From Hansfordia pulvinata (Eukaryota > Ascomycota > Sordariomycetes > Xylariales), in contig BJKQ01000015.1 of NCBI GenBank assembly GCA_006538405.1, positions 434,001-498,000 on the forward strand: DNA of 64,000 nucleotides, in the 5' to 3' direction. The position numbers and the translations under genes were made by a program. The notes beneath the pieces are model-generated. The model searched no databases, was not told the origin of the DNA, and worked only from the letters and a program-made list of their open reading frames with translations. Below are positions 57,118 to 64,000 of the stretch, piece after piece (position 1 is the first letter of the stretch; every line of letters begins with the position of its first letter).

Positions 57118-58302
57118 CTATCCATCCTGATGCTGCAGAAACACAACCCGGCCGTGGCCGCTGCCCTTGACCGGCACCGAGCGGTCATCATCAACCTCCA
57201 AGACCACCGCCTCTTCGGGCTCTGGCTCCATGTCCGGCCAGTCCCTCCAGATCTCGACGCGTCGCCACCGCGAGACGCCGCCTGGGTGTGCGAGCGCGAG
57301 CCGGACAACGCGCCGGGCCTGCGCCAGATCGCCGACCTCGAGCACCAAGACCCGCGCCCGTAGGTCCCGCGCCATGTCGAGCAGCCGCGCGTAGAATATG
57401 TCCTGCGGCAGACATGCGCTGCTGCTCCTGCTGTCGCCTCTTCGCGCGAGCTCGAAAGCCCTGTCGCTATCGGGCACCAGTGCGAGCTTCGGCTCCCAGT
57501 TCCGGACTGAGCGCGACGTGTCGGCGTCGAAGCCCCGCGCGGATATGTAAGGAGGGTTGGACACGATAATGTCGGCTCGAGAGACTGGCGGCGGCGTCGC
57601 GAAGATGTCCGCCTCCTCGAACGAGACAGAGCAAGGGCTGTCGGTCCCCCACGATTGTGGCTTCAAGACGCCGAGACGCTCGTTATGCGCCAGGTTGGCG
57701 CGCGCCAGAGCCACGGCCCTGGGCTCGATATCGAAGCCGCGCACCTCCAGGCCCCGGCCCGCCATGCTGCCGCGGCTGCCGCGGCCCGCGAGGAGCTTGG
57801 AGACCAGGAGCGAGATGCAGCCTGTCCCGCTGCAGAAGTCGACCACTCGCAGTGGTGGCAGTGGCTCAGCATCTTGGCTGCGGTCCGGTGGCGCCGACGG
57901 CAGCGAGGAGGCCCGCAAAGTCTCAACGAGATGGTAGACCCAGGCCTCCGTCTCCTGACGCGGGACCAGCACGCCCGGCCGGCAGCGGATGTCGAGCGGG
58001 CCGAAGGGCTGCGAGCCGAGCACGTACTGGAGCGGGACGCCCCGGCCGCGGGCCCGGCAGAGGCGAGTGATGCGATCGCACGGCGGCGGCGAAGCGGCTT
58101 GCTGGGGCACTGCCGGGCCGGGGCCGAGGCCGGGGCCACGGCCAGGGCCGGAGGCAGTGGTCGCACTCGCGCCGGCCGCGTGCTCACGGATCCATCGCAG
58201 CTCCTGGCGAGCAGAGGACAGGTCTCTGCAAGCGGGCAGCAGAAGCGGCAGGTCGGGCGAGATGGCGCGGGCGCGCCAGAAGAGGGAAGGCCGGAGACGC
58301 AT
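57118..58302 (-). CDS. mtq1: Mitochondrial release factor N5-glutamine methyltransferase (HemK/Mtq1 type)
   Basis: SAM-dependent enzyme that methylates the Gln of the GGQ motif in mitochondrial peptide-chain release factors. 394 aa, single exon, ATG at 58302. An Arg-rich N-terminus (MRLRPSLFWRARA) suggests mitochondrial import. LQYVLGSQPFGPLDIRC (about 91-107) and PRQETE (114-119) are HemK N-domain and linker hallmarks. The SAM-binding motif is VVDFCSGTGCISL (153-165), the acidic loop is FDIEPRAVALARANL, and the catalytic motif is NPPY (249-252) followed by ISARGF. C-terminal blocks are EPKLALVPDSDR and VLEVGDLAQARRVV. Compared with bacterial PrmC it has Gly/Pro/Ala-rich inserts at about 43-72, common in G+C-rich fungi. 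The NPPY context and presequence favour Mtq1 over the cytosolic Mtq2. Confidence 0.92.
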   Translation of the reverse strand: MRLRPSLFWRARAISPDLPLLLPACRDLSSARQELRWIREHAAGASATTASGPGRGPGLGPGPAVPQQAASPPPCDRITRLCRARGRGVPLQYVLGSQPFGPLDIRCRPGVLVPRQETEAWVYHLVETLRASSLPSAPPDRSQDAEPLPPLRVVDFCSGTGCISLLVSKLLAGRGSRGSMAGRGLEVRGFDIEPRAVALARANLAHNERLGVLKPQSWGTDSPCSVSFEEADIFATPPPVSRADIIVSNPPYISARGFDADTSRSVRNWEPKLALVPDSDRAFELARRGDSRSSSACLPQDIFYARLLDMARDLRARVLVLEVGDLAQARRVVRLALAHPGGVSRWRRVEIWRDWPDMEPEPEEAVVLEVDDDRSVPVKGSGHGRVVFLQHQDG

Positions 58303-58753
58303 CCATGCGATGTTGGGCGTGCGTGGTTGTGATTGAAAGACGCCGAGGTTGGTGAATAATTGAATTAAGACGGCCGCTGTGCACCTATGTACTGTTCCAC
58401 TGGAACGCTGACCCGGAAAATACGATGCAAATTAGGTGCATCCTGAGAGGGAAGGCACGCCCCCCCCTGGCGGCGGCCCCTTCCGTTGGCGGTCTTGAAT
58501 GGATATTACCCATCCGTACATGTATCAGGCTTCAATCGACAGCCCTACCTTGCGTCAATTGAGAGCCCTACCTTCCGTTATGTCGGGTACCTAATGGGAT
58601 TGGAATCATGAATGTACACCAACGTGCATTGTTTTGGCAAGAGGTACATCCCGATGATTGAACCAGGAACCTGGAACTCAATATATTGAGGTAGGTTGGA
58701 TCTGATTCAATTTAGTGGGCTGGATGATGCTTCTTCACATTGTTTCTTCCCTC
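58303..58753. other. Intergenic region between mtq1 and the cysteine-rich secreted gene
   Basis: 451 bp, promoter of mtq1 and 3' end of the next minus-strand gene. No gene seen. Confidence 0.55.
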
Positions 58754-59286
58754 TCACCACTCTCTGCACCTCAACGGCATCAACACGGCCCCCTCAACAC
58801 TCGGACCCCCCACAACGACTCTCCACGACGCGCCCTCCTCTGCGACCTGCCCGACGACAATCTCCTGCCCGCTGTTGCTCCGCGTGCACTGCTCCGTCAC
58901 ATCGAGCACCCGCGCCCCAATCTCGGCGCACGGCGGAGACACGGCCGCCGTCCCGTTGTTGCAGAGCCACACCGACCCGTTCTCCAGGCATGTCAGCCGT
59001 GTGCACTGGCCCCCGCCGCCCGCCGAGCACGTCCGGTTGCCCCGGACGCGATGAGCTGGTCGGCGGCCTGGCGCGCGTACCTCGCCTGGCACGGCGGCCG
59101 GTCGTCGGCCGCGCACTGGAATTGGCCCTCGCCGCGGGTCGTCCAGGGCGCGGGCGGCTGCGGGGGCGCGACGCAGGGCCCTGGGTGTCAGTCACGCGTA
59201 TGCTCGTGCAGGTGGGCTGCGTCACTAACCGCTGCGAGGGCAAAAGAGCAGGCCAACAGCACCGGGAGTACTCCGATCAATTGCAT
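58754..59286 (-). CDS. Cysteine-rich secreted protein (frame broken; possible pseudogene)
   Basis: ATG at 59286 encodes a signal peptide (MQLIGVLPVLLACSFALAA), followed at 59229 by a GTTAGT donor. A 72-nt intron ending CCCGCAG keeps phase and leads to PPAPWTTRGEGQFQC and then CAADDRPPCQARYARQAADQLIAS. At the G-run 59040-59043 the frame must shift by one base to continue into NRTCSAGGGGQCTRLTCLENG and WLCNNGTAAVSPPC, ending RCREW with a stop at 58754. About nine cysteines in total. One extra G would give SGGNRTC and a continuous protein of about 150 residues. So it is either a sequencing length error or a freshly broken gene. The family is unknown. An N-glycosylation site (NRT) and paired cysteines suit an extracellular protein. 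Confidence 0.55.
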
Positions 59287-60767
59287 ATTGATGCCGATGT
59301 CAAAGGCTGTTTATGCTGGCTGGGGTGGTCGAGAGGCTGGACGATCGCGTGCTTGCGGGCTTTCAGCAACGCAATCTTTTATGCCACGAGTCCTGCCTGG
59401 CTGCTCGCCTGTCACTCTTGAAATATATACTATGTCGACTGGCACATGGTGTCGCCCGAGCCATCATGCCCTCCTCCGTCACACGGCACTTGCCTGATCG
59501 ATGCAGATCGGCATTGATGCACGTCTATCGTCTACCTGCCCCTTGCAGCCCTGCAACCGGGGTCGCCGGGCGATCATGAAGCCAATCAGTCGCTATCCCC
59601 GGCGTGGGACTTGCTCGTTTCGAAACAATTGGGCCCTTGTCGGCCGTGCGACGCCGTTCTCTCCTGATCAGGAGGACGTTGCATAGGATCCACGCCGGGG
59701 GCAGGTAAGCCATGCGTCGTGTCACGAGACGGGCCACTCATATGATTGTGGCCCTTGTTCTGAGGCCTGCCGTTCGATGGCACCGCAAGTGTTACATGGC
59801 GTGGCGCGCGGCACCTGTTCGAGTATGTGGTAACTTTTACATTCCATGGTAGTCTGAGGGCCATTGCAGGCCCAACAATTCGTCCATGATGACCGCTACC
59901 CGCGCTGGCCAAGATTGCGATGGTCATTACGATCGAAGATGATGGCTGTTCGCCTGTAACACCAATGGTGAGGGTTTCTACAGCTTGGGAGTTGTAGGGA
60001 AGGATGTTGACCCAAACACGAGCAAGCAGATTGGCCTCTTTCACTCTTCTCATGCATTGTCTACTCGACAGGTTCTGTAGCATCTGAAGACTAACATTTC
60101 GCATAAGGCCGTTCTTGTGGCGATATCGACGGCGAAGGCTATTTTGTTCTCGGGCCAAGACGCTTCTGATTTTCGACTGAGAATTGCTTGCACCTATCTT
60201 TATCGTCTCTGGCTTTCGGTGCCGCTGAAGTTCCCAATCTCAGCTTGCCACGCCACCTTGGCCAAGCCGACACGGTGGCAAGCAAGTTTACAACCTGATG
60301 GTTCAGCTGAGACCACCCAGGCTGTTCTTGTCTGGAAGCTGAGGTTCGCACTTGAGCTCTGCGCCACTTCGCCCTGCCTGGATCCCGGTTGCAAACCGAG
60401 TCTTGGGTGGCCCTACATCGCAGTTGGTGGCACATATCTTCAGCTGCTGACCTGATCCTTGAACCAGATGGGGCAATTGAACCAAATGGGCAATGCGAGG
60501 GTACCTAGACAAGGTTGTTGATTCCAGAACCGAGCTTGGGCTGACTTGAATTGCGGATAGTCTCGCCTTCTATTTGAACCTCTTATGAGGTCTGTTCCTG
60601 TCCAGTTTGTCTCCAGCTGTCTCCCAATACCATTTGCGTATCTGTTCCAACTAGGGGGAAGCCGACGTACCAACGCTCCGACATAACGCGACACCATGCC
60701 ATCATCATACTACATCTGAGGCTTGTCATCTTAGCAGACGGAAGAACCTCAATCCACGTTTCCTGCC
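59287..60767. other. Divergent promoter region between two secreted-protein genes
   Basis: 1.5 kb, A+T-richer than coding DNA. A minus-strand open frame (59586-60158) lacks an ATG start and similarity. A short imperfect duplication (GAACCAGATGGGG / GAACCAAATGGG) lies near 60463-60493. No gene supported. Confidence 0.5.
59423..59429 (-). promoter_or_regulatory. TATA-like element upstream of cysteine-rich secreted gene
   Basis: TATATAT on the minus strand about 137 bp before the ATG at 59286. Confidence 0.3.
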
Positions 60768-61493
60768 ATGGGCCCCGGGTCCTTCCGCCGGGGATGGCTT
60801 GGACCAACACTCCTGTTTGTCGCCTTGCTTCTGGCAGCTCCGACCTCGGCTTTCACTCTGACGGTGGGTGGACAAGAACTCGACAGCAGGGATTTGACGT
60901 TCGGCGGCTGGTTCAAGGTTGACAAGGATGTGGCTGAGAAACTCAACAAGCGGGGATTTCTCCGTTCTGACATGAATTTCGTCCATGGCTACCGGTCAGA
61001 TCACCAAATCGGCTCGGCGGGTTTCTATCTGACGGAACTGCGGAAAGCTTACGAGGTCACTGATCCCGATATGAATTGGGACTGCCTCGTCTGGGTGGAC
61101 AAGGCCAAGTGGGCTGACATGATCAAGTTTTGGGTGCCCCAGTGGACCACCAAGCTGAGCCCCGACGGGCTCCCGCTCACAGTCTGGTACGATGACTTTG
61201 CTATTGATGCGTATTTGAAACATCACTTGGGCGACGATAACGAAATGGTACCCTTGTTCTCCAGGCAGAGGAATTACCCGGGGAATCACGTGCTTCTGAG
61301 GAGTAAGCTGCTCGATACCGTTCATTTCTACGTCAAATGCTTCCCGCCCGGCTCGGACCGCCAGATGAAGCTTTTCCTGTCGCAGTTGTACCAAACGAAA
61401 ACGGATCCGAATAGATTTTCGGCAAAGTATGCGGCCATGGGACCGGCCTGGGGCGAATATTCCGCCCCGGAATCGGATGAGGTTGAGGACTAG
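60768..61493 (+). CDS. Secreted protein of unknown function
   Basis: 241-residue protein, single exon, ATG at 60768 in a good context. Residues 1-28 form a signal peptide (Arg pair, hydrophobic LLFVALLLAA, then APTSAF). The mature part is mixed alpha/beta with many Trp and Tyr: LTFGGWFKVDKDVAEKL, RSDMNFVHGYRSDHQIGSAGFYLTELRKAYEV, NWDCLVWVDKAKWADMIKFWV and GLPLTVWYDDFAIDAYL. Only two cysteines are visible, in DCLVW and KCFPP. The tail is acidic (ESDEVED). I recognise no family. G+C content is slightly lower than in neighbouring genes. The NFVHGYRSDHQIGSAGFYLT segment is reminiscent of the substrate-entry strand of ADP-ribosyl-transferase-like folds (GYR/GFY pattern), but that is speculation without the other motifs. 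Confidence 0.78.
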   Translation: MGPGSFRRGWLGPTLLFVALLLAAPTSAFTLTVGGQELDSRDLTFGGWFKVDKDVAEKLNKRGFLRSDMNFVHGYRSDHQIGSAGFYLTELRKAYEVTDPDMNWDCLVWVDKAKWADMIKFWVPQWTTKLSPDGLPLTVWYDDFAIDAYLKHHLGDDNEMVPLFSRQRNYPGNHVLLRSKLLDTVHFYVKCFPPGSDRQMKLFLSQLYQTKTDPNRFSAKYAAMGPAWGEYSAPESDEVED

Positions 61494-62734
61494 GCGCAAG
61501 ACTCCTCAGTCAGAGAAGCTGTAAGGAGACATGCCTTCAACGAACCATTGGAACCAGTCACCAGTCCGTGCTTCGAAATGGTCTTCTCATCTTCTCGTGG
61601 CGGTTGCAAACATATTGCCCTGCCTTGTACATCACAGTCTGTCCTAGGAATTGAATCATCTGATGTACAACACGGAAGGAATCATAAACTTTGGATGTTG
61701 CTGCCCCTTGTCCTGCACAATCAGTCCGAGATCGTGAGGTGAATGGTTCCAGAGAGCTGCGTCCGACCGCGACATCCCTATCCCCTGAGCACTCGAACCT
61801 TGGGGGAGGCTAGACGTGGTTTACGCTGAGGTACAGGCGCACTCCCTTCACAGCTTCCCTTATCGAGCGCCCGTGGTGGCGGAGGTGACGCTCCCCGAGC
61901 AGCATCCCTGAGTTCGCGACTTTTCCTCACAGGCGCGTGGGAGCAGGTACGTGTTCTTGTAACGTAGAGCCCGAGGGGGTAATTGTGTCAAAGAGCCTCG
62001 CATGACAGGAGACCGGCTTCGAGGAGACTGGCTTTCAGCAACGCGCTACACGTCGACTGGGGGCTTGAGCGAGCCAGAGACCCTCAAGGATCCGGGCACG
62101 GCGCCGGCTCGACGGAGATTGCAGTGGCGATCCAGGACCTGGTCGCGGGCGTCGAGCGCTCTCTGCTAGTGAAATCTTCTGGGGCCCGCGAGGCCAGCCG
62201 CGGCCGCACTGCCGAACATGTGACGAAGCTGTCGCGCGCCGTCGCTGATGTGTTGCCCGCTCGGCGCGCCCTTCGCCTACCACAGAAGGCTCGAGCTGGG
62301 AGTGAGGTGCGAGCACGCGTTGCCGCCGGCCTGATCTGCCCCGTATGATTTCGAAGAGCGACAGGAGTGATCCGGCTGATGGCAAGACGACGATGCGTCA
62401 GCAGCAGCACGGCGAACGTGACCTACCACTGCTTGATGGCCGGCAGAGGCAGTAACAGTAGGCCCTCTGTGAGGTCAAGCTCGAATGGGCAGATGGGTAC
62501 GTACAGTCTCGACATCTCGAAGCACCTTGGACGGTAGATACATCTCGAGGTACGGTATGTCTCGAAGCTCCATCTGTGTTGCATCTCGCAAACGACACAG
62601 CACAAAAAGTTGAATACGAGGGAAAGACGATTAATGAGTCAATGCACCCCAGTCTATGAAGCGCCTCCCTGATTGATATATGTACAACGGACACAAACAC
62701 CCAATTTTCATCATGACCTCCGAGCGACTCGGCA
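61494..62734. other. Convergent region between secreted protein and vps54
   Basis: A plus-strand frame at 61983-62348 has a helical-looking stretch (EIAVAIQDLVAGVERSLL) but a weak start and no similarity. The rest looks non-coding. Confidence 0.5.
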
Positions 62735-64000
62735 TCACTGGCTCTCTTTCTCGTCAGACGTCTTGCCATCCGTTTTTTCTTCAGGGTCGCTTGCAGCAGA
62801 CGGCGCGTCCTCTCCATCCTGTGACGTCGTAGCTGAAGGTCTCCCTTCTGCGGTCGTCTCATTCCCATCTGAAGGCCCGGGACTGGCTTGTTCCTTTTCC
62901 GGCTTTTTCTCTTCTTCTGGCGCAAACCTCGCCTTCTTGGCTTCTACAAGACCCAAGAGATGCTGCCCGGTAGCGGAAAACCCGTCGATTTTGCTGAGGC
63001 GCTCGTTGATAAACTCAAAGTCCTTTTCCAGGCTGGAGGGGTCATTAGCACATGTGTAAAAGGATGTGGAAACATGTTGGACTTACCGTAACACACCAAC
63101 CCTTTTCTCGGGGTTGATGCCTTGCAGAGCCTGGCCCAGTTGCGACTTGTAGCTGTCAAAGATGGGACCCATGATCATCATAATTGCGCCCTCGGGAAGG
63201 TGTTTAGTGAGGACACGATGCAACGTCACTGTCTCCCTGGCGAGAGTTTCCATGTATACATTAACACCGATTTCAGACTCGTCGAGTGCCGCGTTCCAGT
63301 CCAGGCCTTTCATGGTCTTCGTGTGTGCCACAGCCCTGCCGCTCATGATATCGACGAGCTTGTCGTAGATGCTGTTTTGATGTTCTTGGAAGAGGCGCTT
63401 AACCTTGTCAAACTCTCCCATCAGCCCAGCAACGGTGACGTTGTTCACATTGGCGCCAGTACCAGCATGTCGGCGAATGAACTCGCGGACATAGGGTATG
63501 AGGGTGGAAACGAAGGACAAAGCTTGGGCAGCAAGCGCAAGATGTCGAGTGGTGATGTTCTTCAAGCCGGCAGATCTCGTGGCACCGGCCCCAAGAATGA
63601 GCTGCGTACAGCGTGAATTGAACAGCTGCAAGTAGGAAACAAGAGAGCCGGAGATCTCCGAGGCCATTGAAGGCATGCTGGAAATGAGCTCCAGGAAGTG
63701 TGACATACCTTCCAAGCACAGGATGGCAGACTGTGGGAGAATGAAAGATTCCGTGTCGATGACGGCGCTGCGGGTCTTCTCCTTGGTGGCTCCATTAGAC
63801 TCTGCTCGTGGCCGCCCGCTGCTCTCGGATTCCTGCTCGGAGAACGGTATCCAAATCTTGCTGCCGTGAGACCAGGCAGCTGCATCCCTGGTGCTGCTCT
63901 CGATAATGCGCTCAAGGAGGACGCCGTCGTTCTCAGCAAAGTCCTTGGCGCTCCACTGATCAGACTCCATGCCCTGAGCCAGCTTCTGCTTTTCACCGTC
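62735..64000 (-). CDS. vps54: Vps54, GARP complex subunit (5' partial)
   Basis: C-terminal part of the Golgi-associated retrograde protein tether subunit, which captures endosome-derived vesicles at the trans-Golgi. The gene runs off the right edge; the frame is open to base 64000. Exons are 63087-64000 (and beyond) and 62735-63032, separated by a 54-nt intron (GTAAGT, GCTAATGAC branch, CTCCAG) in phase. The Vps54-like domain is recognised by KGLDWNAALDES, VYMETLARETVTLHRVLTKHLPEGAI, IFDSYKSQLGQAL and, across the junction, KRVGVLRLEKDFEFINERLSKIDGF and GQHLLGLVEAK. The tail after that is acidic and Ser/Glu/Lys-rich (about 60 residues), probably disordered. The N-terminal coiled coils that bind Vps51-53 are outside the window. 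Confidence 0.93.

Noticed and set aside
49969..58302. Possible secondary-metabolite cluster around the FAD oxidoreductase
   Set aside because: No PKS, NRPS, terpene synthase, P450 or cluster regulator nearby; neighbours are housekeeping mitochondrial genes.
59586..60158. Minus-strand frame of 190 codons
   Set aside because: No ATG start and no similarity; the region lies in a divergent promoter.

Overview
The window comes from a filamentous ascomycete (Pezizomycotina, probably Sordariomycetes). The evidence is G+C-rich coding sequence, short introns with GTRAGT donors, CTRAC-like branch points and YAG acceptors, about one gene per 3 kb, and fungus-specific families (Cut12, Spo12, Cwc2, Aim32, Cyc2, secreted cysteine-rich proteins). 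I support 21 protein-coding genes, two of them cut by the window ends. I saw no rRNA, convincing tRNA or CRISPR array. Genes were called by manual reading with splice phases checked by hand; no database search was possible.

Layout. 0-13 kb is a conserved housekeeping block: Cut12-like spindle-pole protein (5'-truncated), urease accessory protein UreF, splicing factor Cwc2, an ACAD10/11-type acyl-CoA dehydrogenase, Spo12, and the GTPase Rbg2/DRG2 with a 15-nt micro-exon. 13-30 kb is looser: an MFS sugar transporter, a 541-bp non-autonomous DNA transposon with long terminal inverted repeats, a small secreted protein, a DHA2-type MFS transporter with a vacuolar dileucine signal, and a MARVEL-domain protein. 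30-38 kb holds a divergent kinesin-14, an 8-cysteine small secreted protein and ER glucosidase I (GH63). 38-50 kb is gene-poor: one DNase1-like secreted protein flanked by 3.9 kb and 7.6 kb rich in microsatellites and homopolymers. 50-58 kb has a berberine-bridge-type FAD oxidoreductase, then three consecutive same-strand genes with mitochondrial roles (Cyc2-like, Aim32, Mtq1). 58-64 kb has a cysteine-rich secreted gene with a frame break, an unknown secreted protein, and the 3' part of Vps54 (GARP complex).

How they relate. There is no secondary-metabolite cluster and no obvious multi-gene novel system. Two patterns stand out. First, at least five genes (ureF, GH63, the FAD oxidoreductase, cyc2, one secreted protein) are clearly homologous on both sides of a reading-frame break that lies in or next to a trinucleotide repeat, purine run or G/C run; this suggests length errors in low-complexity DNA, or real slippage. 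Second, the octamer TACGAGTA (either strand) occurs about 28 times, nearly always outside genes, where about two would be expected by chance. The five predicted secreted proteins, three of them without a recognised family, are effector-type candidates and the main uncharacterised gene content.
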